Notes under the pieces: model-generated
Seen by the model: only the letters and a program-made list of their open reading frames with translations
Told to the model about the DNA's origin: nothing
Database searches by the model: none
Part shown: positions 11,019 to 20,184 of the stretch, in pieces
Numbering within the stretch: the stretch's first letter is position 1
How the letters are laid out: each line of letters starts with the position of its first letter
Position numbers and translations under genes: made by a program
Assembly (NCBI GenBank): GCA_947646735.1
Contig: CANTFK010000270.1
Coordinates: forward strand, 62,001 to 126,000
Direction: 5' to 3'
DNA from: Peronospora farinosa
Lineage: Eukaryota; Oomycota; Peronosporomycetes; Peronosporales; Peronosporaceae
Length of the DNA stretch: 64,000 bases

Positions 11019-14000
11019 GACGCTCGCCAGGTTTGAATCTGGTACGAGCCGAGCGTTCTAATTGTTGCATCTTTGCATATGTGGAGAAACAGCCCAAGGA
11101 GGAGACGGGTATTCCAGTTAAGATTGGAAATATATCGAAGATTGGAAATTACCCTGTGGTCCATGTTGCTTCTTTGAATGAACCTAATAGTTTTGTTCGA
11201 GAAAGTTCAGTAATGGAGTTGGACTTATTGCCAGGCGAGTCTAGGGGGTACTGGAAATACCACGCCCCTACTAAATGGTTCAGGCAAGCGAAAGCCTCTG
11301 GAAAGGTCAACAACGACCATGCAAATTTGTTGTTCGATACTGGTGCCGAGATATCCATTCTGGATATCGCCTTTGCTCGTAAGGTAGGCTGCCAAATTGA
11401 TGAAAGTGAACGACAAGAATGTATTGGTATTGGGGAAGCCGTATACACCACGGAGGGACGCACTCGCATCAAGGTCACTCTGAATGGGAACTTGGTGTAC
11501 ATCTTTAAGGTGTGGGTAGGCCCTATGGTAGGCCAAGATGCAATTTTGGGGATGGACTTCATGGTCCCAGCCGGTATCCGGTTAGACTTGGCCGACGGAA
11601 CTCTTTGCCTCCCCGATGAGGTCAGGGTACAGTTGACTGGGCGAAGGACACTGTATAATACTCGAGTATCGGATGTGAAATTGGGTCGGTATGTACAGAT
11701 ATCCGTTGGAGGATGTACGGAAGTGCCTCTCAAAAGGTCGACCTCAGAACAGTGGAAATTGTGGGTCACGAGAGGCGAACGATGGGTGACCACCATGATA
11801 CAAGGGATAGGACGTCGACCAATTTTGAAGATAACCAATGTCAGCCCTCGCCCCTTAACATTGCATGAAGATACCAAGGTAGGTATGTGGTTGACTAGGG
11901 AGCAAGTTCCAAGAACGCCAGGGTTTGTCTCGGTAGGCTCTCGAAGATATGCGGAATGGCTAAATCTGGCTTATGAATCTACTACCGACCAGGTCGACCA
12001 TCAGGTCGACCTAACGGAAGAGGAAGAGGGGCCACTAGTGGAGAGACCAGAGTATAAGACTCCGTCACACATCTTACAGCGACCGCAGGCCCCAACCCCA
12101 ATGATGAATATAACACACCAACCGGTACCCGACAGTGAAGAACAACTGTGCGAAGAGAGGGTGAATTGGCAGGAGGGGACCGCCCAAAAGCGGAGTGTAT
12201 TTGAAGAAGACCTACATACAGTGACCACCACCAATGAGAAGGAAGTCAAACCGGTAGACTTGTTACAGGCAGATGACCAGGTGTGTTCTTTCGAGAGTGG
12301 AGAACTTTGGGCCGAGGACATAAGGCCAGGGTGGGCGGTCGTACCGGAAGTGGACCCCTCATCCGAAGGCATTGCGTTAGAAGATATACAGATTCCAGAT
12401 CCAGATGGGAACACTCCCGAAGAGGTGGACCGGTTGCGACAAATAATATGGAAGAAACGACATCTGCTGATGGGCAAAGGTAACGCCTTACCCCCGGCCG
12501 CCCGAGGAGCGATATGCGATATCGATGTAGGGAACGCAAGACCGATCGCGCAACGCGTACGGAAGGTGGCCCCTCAATTCAGAGAGAAGCTAGCCGACCT
12601 GATCAAGGGACTGTTATCAGCAAAGATCATTCAGCCTTCCACCTCGCCATGGGCCAGCCCAATTGTAATTATCGTGAAGAAGAATGGGGTCGATATTCGA
12701 TTGTGTATCGACTATCGGTTGGTGAATGATCTTACCCAGCTCATGGTATACCCGATGCCGTTGATTAACGAATTACTGGAAGACTTGGATGGAGCTTTAT
12801 GGTACTGTTCTCTTGATATGGCGAGTGGTTTTTGGGTCGTCAGTATGACCGAAAGGGCGAGATTAATCTCAGCTTTCGTTACTCCACTGGGATTATTTGA
12901 ATGGCTTCGGATGCCTTTTGGGCTTAAGAATGCGCCTCAGATATATCAAAGGTTGTTGGATAATGCGTTATATGGATTCTTACGGATTTCGCCAGGGGCG
13001 GCCACAGAGGAAACAGAGGATTTGTTCGCAACAGGGGAACCCGATGCAAAATCGGGCCTCTCTGTATTGGGTCGACGATCATACATTGACGATATACTTG
13101 TGCCGGCCGAATCGTGGGACGTATTATGCCAGAAAGTGGAGCGGCTGCTAGACGTGTGTGACTATTGGAATTTGTCGGTCAGTGCCGTCAAGAGTACGTG
13201 GGGATGTCGGAAGGTCGAGTATCTTGGACATCGAGTTTCCAAAGGGGGACTAGAGGCCCACCCAAAAGATCTTCAGTCTTTGGTCGACCTACCTCTACCG
13301 ACAACACTGAAGGCTATGCAGTCCTTTCTAGGAAGCCTAAATTACTACAGCAGGTACATCGAAGATTATGCCATATACGCGTCGATCCTTTACGAACTGA
13401 GAGAGGTGGATTTTCACGCTTGGAGGTGCAAATTGAAGGCTAACGAGGAAGTGGCGGCCCAGGAAGACGACGAAGAAAAATGGTCGAAGGTACAAGTAGC
13501 GTTTGCCATGCTCAAGAACAAGATTGCTACGGCGCCCATCCTACGACATTTCGACCCGGCTAGAGAGGCGGTCATCATTGTCTACGCAAGTGATTGGGCT
13601 ATTTCGGCGTCGTTGGTGCAAAATTACGACGGCCTGTATATGCCGGTAATGTTTACGAGCCGAACCCTCAAGTCAAACGAGATGAACTATAGCACAGTGG
13701 AAAAGGAAGTGCTGGCGTTGTTACGGATATTGGAAACTTGCTTCACGATGTTGGTCACCCGACCTCTCAAAGTTCTGACGAGGCATTCTACACTAGCCTG
13801 GCTAGTAAAGTCTTCGGGGTTGCAAGGTCGCTTAGGAAACTGGGCCGCTCTGTTGTCACAGTGGACTTTGGAGATTGTGAAATGCAAGAAAGGCGAGGAC
13901 CAGGTACTGGGGGCGTTAGCTGCCAGCATCACGCCTCGAGAGAATGTGGACTCAATTCTGTCGTCAATTGCTCCCAAGAAGCAATCCAGGCAAGTGGTCG

Positions 14001-14662
14001 ACCTACCGACGCCCACAGTGGAACTAAATGAAGAACTGTATGTGATGAGTTTCGATGGGTCGGCCCGGGTGAAACAAGGGGGAGGTGCTTGCAGCGCTAT
14101 TGTGTGGAGACTCCCTGCGTGGACTATAGTTGCAGCTGCATCGAAATATCTCGACAAGTCTACGGTGAATGAAGCTGAATATGAGGGCATGTTACTGGGT
14201 TTTGACCTGTTGGAGCCAATGGAGCGACGGCGTTTGATTATTTGTGGAGACTCCAATCTGGTTATAAGACAGATGCGTGGAGAGATTGAATGCAAAGCGT
14301 CAGGTTTATCCCCGTTGCGGGCCAAGGCGCTGAGTAAACTCCAGTCGTGGCCCAACCAGGCAGTCCTACATGTGAAACGAGACTGGAATCAGAGCGCAGA
14401 CCAGTTGGCCAGTACAGCTTTACATCAGCAGCAAGGGGTCGAGTCGATACCAAGAGGAGAGTGGTCAGGTCTAGAAACAATCAATCGGCTGCCAGAGGTG
14501 CTGGTCCCTAGAGACCGAGGTCAGTCGGTCAAGGTATCTGCGGTGACGAGATCACGGCTCCCCGTCAAAATATCGGGAGAGGTTATGCAAGAAGATGTGG
14601 TACAACAACTCCGGATGGATAGGATCCGAGATGCGCAAGAACAGGAGAGCTGTGAACGATAA
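10955..14662 (+). CDS. pol: pol: protease, reverse transcriptase, two RNase H domains
   Basis: 1,235-codon frame overlapping the end of gag in the -1 frame, so expression as a gag-pol fusion by frameshift is likely. The aspartic protease has LLFDTGAEISILD (codons near 11,325). RT has LCIDYRLVNDL, the SLDMASGFW block, FGLKNAPQIYQRLL and the catalytic SYIDDILV. About 35 extra residues (TEETEDLF...) separate the FGLKNAP and YIDD blocks, where family members are normally tight. RNase H 1 carries VIIVYASDWAI, NYSTVEKEVLAL and the TRHSTLAWL tether. After it comes a second, separate RNase H with all four acidic positions: SFDGSA, NEAEYEG, CGDSNLVIRQ and WNQSADQLAS. The frame stops at DRIRDAQEQESCER, where related elements continue into integrase; none follows. 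Confidence 0.92.
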   Translation: MVQPSQARRDVPGETREDGKLGRSPGLNLVRAERSNCCIFAYVEKQPKEETGIPVKIGNISKIGNYPVVHVASLNEPNSFVRESSVMELDLLPGESRGYWKYHAPTKWFRQAKASGKVNNDHANLLFDTGAEISILDIAFARKVGCQIDESERQECIGIGEAVYTTEGRTRIKVTLNGNLVYIFKVWVGPMVGQDAILGMDFMVPAGIRLDLADGTLCLPDEVRVQLTGRRTLYNTRVSDVKLGRYVQISVGGCTEVPLKRSTSEQWKLWVTRGERWVTTMIQGIGRRPILKITNVSPRPLTLHEDTKVGMWLTREQVPRTPGFVSVGSRRYAEWLNLAYESTTDQVDHQVDLTEEEEGPLVERPEYKTPSHILQRPQAPTPMMNITHQPVPDSEEQLCEERVNWQEGTAQKRSVFEEDLHTVTTTNEKEVKPVDLLQADDQVCSFESGELWAEDIRPGWAVVPEVDPSSEGIALEDIQIPDPDGNTPEEVDRLRQIIWKKRHLLMGKGNALPPAARGAICDIDVGNARPIAQRVRKVAPQFREKLADLIKGLLSAKIIQPSTSPWASPIVIIVKKNGVDIRLCIDYRLVNDLTQLMVYPMPLINELLEDLDGALWYCSLDMASGFWVVSMTERARLISAFVTPLGLFEWLRMPFGLKNAPQIYQRLLDNALYGFLRISPGAATEETEDLFATGEPDAKSGLSVLGRRSYIDDILVPAESWDVLCQKVERLLDVCDYWNLSVSAVKSTWGCRKVEYLGHRVSKGGLEAHPKDLQSLVDLPLPTTLKAMQSFLGSLNYYSRYIEDYAIYASILYELREVDFHAWRCKLKANEEVAAQEDDEEKWSKVQVAFAMLKNKIATAPILRHFDPAREAVIIVYASDWAISASLVQNYDGLYMPVMFTSRTLKSNEMNYSTVEKEVLALLRILETCFTMLVTRPLKVLTRHSTLAWLVKSSGLQGRLGNWAALLSQWTLEIVKCKKGEDQVLGALAASITPRENVDSILSSIAPKKQSRQVVDLPTPTVELNEELYVMSFDGSARVKQGGGACSAIVWRLPAWTIVAAASKYLDKSTVNEAEYEGMLLGFDLLEPMERRRLIICGDSNLVIRQMRGEIECKASGLSPLRAKALSKLQSWPNQAVLHVKRDWNQSADQLASTALHQQQGVESIPRGEWSGLETINRLPEVLVPRDRGQSVKVSAVTRSRLPVKISGEVMQEDVVQQLRMDRIRDAQEQESCER

Positions 14663-15033
14663 CAGTTTCAGCAGCACTCAACGGCGAACACACCGGCCCG
14701 GGAGGGTCGGCCAAGGACGCCTCTCTACATGGAGAGGCAACCGAAGGCGCGACGGCGATTGAAGTCGGCTCCTCAGATGGTGGGTCAGCGGACGGTGGGT
14801 CAGCAGATGAGGGGTTAGAACCAGGGGTGATTGAAGGCGCTGGGGCAACCGAGGTCGGCTCTTCAGTCGGTGGATCAGCGGACGGTGGGTCAGCAGACGG
14901 TGGATCAGAACCAGGGGAAGACATGGCTGGACAGACACGAGTTAGAGGTGGAGGAGCTACAAAGGGGACAATGAAGGACCTACGTGACGAAGGAAGTGAA
15001 GACATGCGCGTGCTCAATCCGTTGCACGGTTGA
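14654..15033 (+). CDS. Gly/Ser/Asp/Glu-rich tail frame after pol
   Basis: Open frame of about 125 codons in the -1 frame relative to pol, with no ATG of its own near the start. It contains a repeated EVGSSxGGSADGGSADxG motif and ends ...EDMRVLNPLHG just before the 3' LTR. The simplest reading is the C-terminal tail of a longer pol whose integrase has been deleted, now out of frame. A third protein made by a further frameshift is possible but has no independent support. The minus strand also reads as Pro/Ala/Asp repeats, which I treat as a shadow of the same repeats. Confidence 0.45.
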
Positions 15034-15051
15034 GCAAGTGCAGGGGGCGGC

Positions 15052-16177
15052 TGTGGTGAAGTGCTAATTTTGGGATATGGAGGTCCCGGACTCCAGTTGG
15101 ATTCAGAGTATAGGCCGTGGGTCAGGGACAGGGGACCAGAGAGACAGGGGCCTCAAAAGGGGAGCGACCGTTGGTGGAGGACAATCCGCAGGATTCGCCA
15201 AAGAAAAATCAGTATCAGGGTACCGGTTAACCGGTACCAAAGGGAGTTGATCATGGCCGCTCATTGATCGACCTGGCCCCTCGTTGGTCGACCCGGTCCC
15301 TCATTGGTAGACCTGGGTCCCTCATTGGTAGACCTGGGTCCCTCATTGGTAGACCTGGGTCCCTCATTGGTAGACCTGGTCCCTCGTCGGTCGACCCGGT
15401 CCCTCATCGGTCGACCCAGTCCCTCGTTGGTCGACCCGGTCCCTCATCGGTCGACCTCGGCCCCTCGGGGTTCAGCCACTCCGGACCAGTTAATACAAGG
15501 ATCAGACCAGTCGACGCAAGGAATCAGAGCTTCAGGCAAGGATAGAGTAAAGGAGTTAAAAGGATAGGACTATATTAAATACTACTCAATTTGCGATCTA
15601 CGTGGCACGACTCCGTCACCCAAGAAGGACTTGTTCTAAGCTACTCACTGTTCCGGGAAGGGATGATATTTTGGCCCCCCGTCGAAGACAGTTGTGTAGC
15701 GAAGTTCAAGGGCGAATAGAGCTCCAGGATATATTTGGCCTGTGAGCTCGTTCGAGTAGCAACACCCCCCCCCCCAAGACCCGCTATCGGAAGCGGTCTC
15801 CCTCACCTCAAGGTCCGGGAGCAACGTAAAGGTCAGGTGGTTAATACCCCTGAAACAGAAGGAAAAGGCCAGGGACGACAAGCGCCCCTGAAGAATTTGG
15901 CTCTAAGTCCACTCTCGACAAGGTCGATCGAGTGGCCACCTACCGGCCCACCGAGTGAAGCATATCCACTCGAGGCCCCCCCAGGTCTACCTCCCTCAAG
16001 GCAGACATCTACATCGTCACCAAGTCCTCCGAAGAGTGCAACCCGCCAGCCGACGGGTACACAAGGTGAGAGAAGGTTCATACGCGGCATCGGGGTACCC
16101 CCTCCGACAGTCGGCAGTCCGGCACAGTGAGTGGTTTGGGGTCTCATCATACAATTTTGAGAACCCACTCCACCACA
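15052..16177 (+). repeat. 3' LTR of TGTGGT element
   Basis: 1,126-bp partner of the 5' LTR. A short purine-rich tract, GTGCAGGGGGCGG, precedes it (about 15,038-15,050) and would prime plus-strand synthesis. It ends CACCACA and is followed by the target duplication GTAC. Confidence 0.93.
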
Positions 16178-16280
16178 GTACCCTTTGGCTATTACTAACA
16201 CAGTCTAGTCTACTTACGAAATGTAAGTAGGTGCCTCGATGCCTCACGTACACTGGCGGAAGCAGAGGAAGCTGTACAAC
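16178..16280. repeat. Fragment of an older family C-like LTR
   Basis: Contains GTAGGTGCCTCGATGCCTC and AGCAGAGGAAGCTG, resembling 24,975-25,020 (GCAGGTGCCTCAAAACCTC and AGGCAGAGGAAGCTT). The match continues on the far side of the solo LTR at about 17,694-17,760 (CGCTTAGTTGTAGG...AACTGTATTT). One old LTR was therefore split twice by TGTGGT insertions. Confidence 0.55.
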
Positions 16281-17693
16281 TGTGGTGGAGTGGGTTCTCA
16301 AAATTGTATGATGAGACCCCAAACCACTCACTGTGCCGGACTGCCGACTGTCGGAGGGGGTACCCCGATGCCGCGTATGAACCTTCTCTCACCTTGTGTA
16401 CCCGTCGGCTGGCGGGTTGCACTCTTCGGAGGACTTGGTGACGATGTAGATGTCTGCCTTGAGGGAGGTAGACCTGGGGGGGCCTCGAGTGGATATGCTT
16501 CACTCGGTGGGCCGGTAGGTGGCCACTCGATCGACCTTGTCGAGAGTGGACTTAGAGCCAAATTCTTCAGGGGCGCTTGTCGTCCCTGGCCTTTTCCTTC
16601 TGTTTCAGGGGTATTAACCACCTGACCTTTACGTTGCTCCCGGACCTTGAGGTGAGGGAGACCGCTTCCGATAGCGGGTCTTGGGGGGTGTTGCTACTCG
16701 AACGAGCTCACAGGCCAAATATATCCTGGAGCTCTATTCGCACTTGAACTTCGCTACACAACTGTCTTCGACGGGGGCCAAAATTCATCCCTTCCTGGAA
16801 CAGTGAGTAGCTTAGAGCAAGTCCTTCTTGGGTGACGGAGTCGTGCCACGTGGGTTTCAGCTCGCACTTGAGTCTAACTACACGCCTGTCTTCAACGGGG
16901 GGGCCAAATATATCCCTTCCCCGGAACAGGCGTGTGGCCAGACTAGAGTTCCTTTACAGCGCGACGAAGACTTGCCAAGTAGATCGCAAATTGAGTAGTA
17001 TTTAATATAGTCCTATCCTTTTAACTCCTTTACTCTATCCTTGCCTGAAGCTCTGATTCCTTGCGTCGACTGGTCTGATCCTTGTATTAACTGGTCAGGA
17101 GTGGCTGAACCCCGAGGGGCCGAGGTCGACCAATGAGGGACCCAGGTATACCGATGAGGGACCGGGTCGACCAATGAGGGACCGGGTCGACCAATGAGGG
17201 ACCTGGTAGACCAATGAGGGACCCAGGTCTACCGATGAGGGACCTGGTCGACCAATGAGGGACCCAGGTCTACCGATGAGGAACCTGTTCGACCAATGAG
17301 AGACCCAGGTCTACCGACGAGGTACCGGGTCTACCGATGAGGGACCCAGGTCTACCAACGAGGGACCGGGTCGACCGATGAGGACCGGGTCGAGCGACGA
17401 GGGACCCAGGTCTACCGATGAGGGACCTGTTCGACCAATGAGGGACCGGGTCGACCAATGAGGGCCATGGTCGACTCCCTTCGGTACAGGTTAAACGTTA
17501 CCCTGATAATGAATGACCTCTCCTTTGTTTGTCTTTCGAATTCTCAGCCAACGGTCGCTTCACTCCGAGGTTCCCTTTATCTCCGGTCCGTTCTCTCTGG
17601 TGAGTGGTCCCTTCTCCCTAGTCCACGGCCCCTTGTCCCTTCAATCCAACGGGATCCTGGGTTCTTCACAATTTAGGAAAGCACTTCACCACA
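16281..17693 (-). repeat. Solo LTR of TGTGGT family, reverse orientation
   Basis: 1,413 bp with TGTGGTGGAGTGG at the left and CTTCACCACA at the right, flanked by the 4-bp direct repeat CAAC (16277-16280 and 17694-17697). Its minisatellite is expanded (about 17,105-17,480). It contains an extra segment (CGCCTGTCTTCAACGG...) absent from the element at 7,372 but shared with the solo LTR at 30,363, so these two form a subfamily. No internal sequence is present, as expected after LTR-LTR recombination. Confidence 0.9.
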
Positions 17694-17825
17694 CAACTCA
17701 ATGACGCGCTTAGTTGTAGGAAAGGGAGAACTGTATTTCATATATAGTGCGGAACACTAATAACCATTAAATTGTAATTTCGAGCGTTGAAAGTTGGCTA
17801 AAAAAGTTGCAAGTAGGTCAGAGAA

Positions 17826-17975
17826 ATGTCCCCCTTTCGCATCGCATCACGCAACTATCGCGCGCTCGCAGCTGCAGTGATCACTAACCCGCCACCCTTC
17901 ACCAACGCGAAGCGAGTCACGAATGTCCTCAGCATCAACAGCATGCCACGCCCACCAAGAAAGCAAAGTGGATGA
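17826..17975 (+). other. Short open frame, unassigned
   Basis: 49-codon frame (MSPFRIASRNYRAL...), basic and Ala-rich at the start. A second short frame (AKWMKVLSNRSVKSK...) continues in the next register to about 18,060. It may be a relic of a host gene or effector. No homology is recognised. Confidence 0.2.
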
Positions 17976-18160
17976 AGGTTCTCTCCAATCGTTCCGTTAA
18001 AAGCAAGCTGATAAAACGGAGAACTCGGGTGGGGGGCTACAGGCTTGTCCAGTACTTTTGACGAGGGCAACAGCACTGATGTAGCTGCTAAGGGGACAAC
18101 GACAACGAGTTGCCCGAAGCCTTAGCGGAAGCTCAGCGATAGTGAGCAGAGTATCATACC

Positions 18161-18211
18161 CACTACCCACCCCTTAACCACCCATACGAATGGGTACACG
18201 GGTGGGTAGTG
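18161..18211. repeat. Nested inverted repeat
   Basis: Outer arms CACTACCCACCC (18161-18172) and GGGTGGGTAGTG (18200-18211) pair over 12 bp. Inner arms ACCCAT (18180-18185) and ATGGGT (18190-18195) close a 4-nt loop. A further GGGTGGGTAGTGGG lies at 18,241, after a run of C. It could be a transposon end or a cruciform; the origin is unknown. Confidence 0.7.
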
Positions 18212-18448
18212 AGCACTATCTACCCCCCCCCCAGGATATTTGGGTGGGTAGTGGGCATGCGATTGATAAAATAATAATAATAGTACGTGTGATAGAACTC
18301 TGTTTGTAGGGCGGTAGCTTGGCTAGAGGGTCTATATAGACAAAAATGATGAATATGAGTGGTTATGGCGTGCCCCACGACGACGTAAAGGTAGGCGAAG
18401 CACGCCCGCCTTAAGTGTGGGTACTCATGAGTATGCTCGCAGAACGCG

Positions 18449-18890
18449 ATGCAGGACTTTGGTAGTGAGTCGTCAAAAACTAAAAGCGACTTCGACACGG
18501 AATCTGATGGGGAGGCGGAGACCGAAGGAGTAGCTGAGAGCCTGCAAAAGGCTGCTCATGCTGCCACAACAATGAACAGGATGTCACGTTATCTGGGGGC
18601 TCAATTCGAACAGTTCGACGGAAGCACGCGGCGTAGAAGTGCAGCTGCTGGGTCATATAAAGGTTATCATCTTTGACGGCATATTGGAAGCAGAACAAAA
18701 AGACAGTCCAAGAGGGTCAAACCAATGATGAACAGCGACTGAAGAAATTGATAGCGACGTAGAGAGCTAGAAGCGAAGCTTGACGTGGTGATAACAAAGC
18801 TGAAAGGCAGAAGAACGAAATTAGGTGAACTGGAGCAAGCTGCACGCTACCGACTTGACGCTATTCTTCAGATGATAAACAGTCCATAGC
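18449..18890 (+). pseudogene. Decayed coiled-coil gene fragment
   Basis: A 75-codon acidic frame (MQDFGSESSKTKSDFDTES...) is followed, after stops and frame changes, by a coding-like segment ending KLGELEQAARYRLDAILQM before a stop near 18,888. Charged heptads suggest a coiled coil. No family is recognised and the integrity is lost. Confidence 0.3.
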
Positions 18891-19268
18891 GTGCTTTCAA
18901 AGTGACCCACCGCTTTATAAGCAAAGCACTCTTATACAAAATGGACCTCTTTTATTTTGCTTGGAAGGCCGGCATTTGCCTCAGATTATTCACATCGATT
19001 TGCGTTTAGACATTCAATCCAGAATTTTTGTTGAAGTGTTCAATAAATACGCGCCATCAGTGTGCTTCACGGAGGTTATCACTAATGCAAATTGTAGGAT
19101 GGCTTGTTACCTCCTCAGTAAGAACTGTTAGTCTCTTTTACCCTTTTTATAAAAATTGTATAAGTATAGGATTAACAGACATATATATAAATAACAAATG
19201 CTTCTTACTCATCCATAAACTGACGTCTTCTTAATATACGACAGATACTGAGCCGTATATCTGGTAAT

Positions 19269-19580
19269 TTGAGGCATTCTTCCCCTCTGACATCACTTTC
19301 CATTCACTTCGATCAGCCAAAGAGCTCCGCCAAGCCATTTTACAGCTTACACCTTCACTTCGTCACATTATGTGTAGCTATTGAAGCCTGTCAAATCGGT
19401 GCTAGTTTGCATGTAGCGCCATCCCGCAACATCCCCAAGTCACCTCATTCTCTACCTGAAGTCCCCACTTCGAGATATTTAAGGTCGGACAAGCTTGCAC
19501 TCGACGAAGAAGAGAGTGTTGCCGCCATACCGCTTAGAGTTGAAGAAATCGCGGAGTCATTGGTGACGGAGACTAATTAA
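19269..19580 (+). pseudogene. RxLR-like effector relic
   Basis: 103-codon open frame with no ATG at its upstream end (it opens with TTG). A hydrophobic segment (FYSLHLHFVTLCVAIEAC, roughly codons 24-41) resembles a worn signal peptide. About 30 codons later comes RYLR (19473-19484) followed by DKLALDEEES, the RxLR-then-acidic layout of secreted oomycete host-translocated effectors. The frame ends 20 codons later with no WY-type effector domain. Seen: the motif and the hydrophobic stretch. Inferred: a truncated, start-less pseudogene. A chance RxLR in decayed DNA is the main alternative. Confidence 0.4.
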
Positions 19581-19640
19581 GAAAAGATGCTGAAGTTTAA
19601 AAACAATTAATGTAGTGTGTCGATAACTTGTACAAAGAGG

Positions 19641-19758
19641 GAACAACTTAAGTGCAGAAGGAACAAAAGCAATTGGCCAAGTTAGTCGCAAGGGAGGTTG
19701 AACAACTTAAATGCAAAAGGAGCAAGAACTATTAGTCAAGTCAGTCGAAAGCGAAAAT
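19641..19758 (+). repeat. Imperfect tandem duplication, 59-bp period
   Basis: Two adjacent copies begin GAACAACTTAAGTGCAGAAG (19641) and GAACAACTTAAATGCAAAAG (19700) and continue with AGTTAGTCGC / AGTCAGTCGA. No coding role is clear. The surrounding 19,580-20,180 otherwise shows no supportable gene. Confidence 0.55.
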
Positions 19759-20184
19759 AAAGCCTAACTTGCTGAATGACTGATTTGCCTGAAGCTGGCG
19801 GACCAACGAGAAAAACTACTTCCTGTTCTTCATTGCAGTATGTACTTTTCCTGTTTTTAACAAGTATCTCAAAGAAACGACGGCCCCCAGTTTTTCTCAG
19901 GCGTTCGCACTTTACTGAGCTAAAGATTACAGAGCACTCGATGGCCGAACGGAATTTGGAGCACAGAAGGAAGTCACACTGAAGAGTGGTGATGACTTGT
20001 GTAAAAGGACGGAGAGAGGTAGCAGGCAGTGCGAACTATGGACCTAAATATATTCATGTATATATAGTTAGGTTTTAATTCACACGGCCTGCTACCTCTA
20101 AGCCTACTGCTAGTGCCTACTACTGGATTCCTTTGAACTTGCTACTGTAAGCAGTACATCACATGATGAATGCTCCACCTCTAC

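Larger units (their letters stand above)
7372..16177 (+). mobile_element. TGTGGT-family Ty3/gypsy LTR retrotransposon, integrase-less
   Basis: 8.8-kb element bounded by near-identical LTRs with TGTGGTG...CACCACA ends and flanked by a 4-bp direct repeat GTAC (7368-7371 and 16178-16181). Order: LTR, primer-binding site, gag, pol in the -1 frame (PR, RT, RNase H, second RNase H), a short repetitive tail frame, LTR. Both large reading frames are open, so the insertion is recent. No integrase is encoded anywhere between the second RNase H and the 3' LTR. This is unlike the usual order for a mobile element of this group; see the finding on the missing integrase. Confidence 0.92.

Noticed and set aside
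13687..14355. 222-codon minus-strand frame
   Set aside because: Lies opposite the RNase H domains of pol, whose motifs are clear on the plus strand.
14583..15017. Minus-strand frame rich in PPSADPP repeats
   Set aside because: Complement of the GGSADGG repeats at the end of the TGTGGT element; no independent support.
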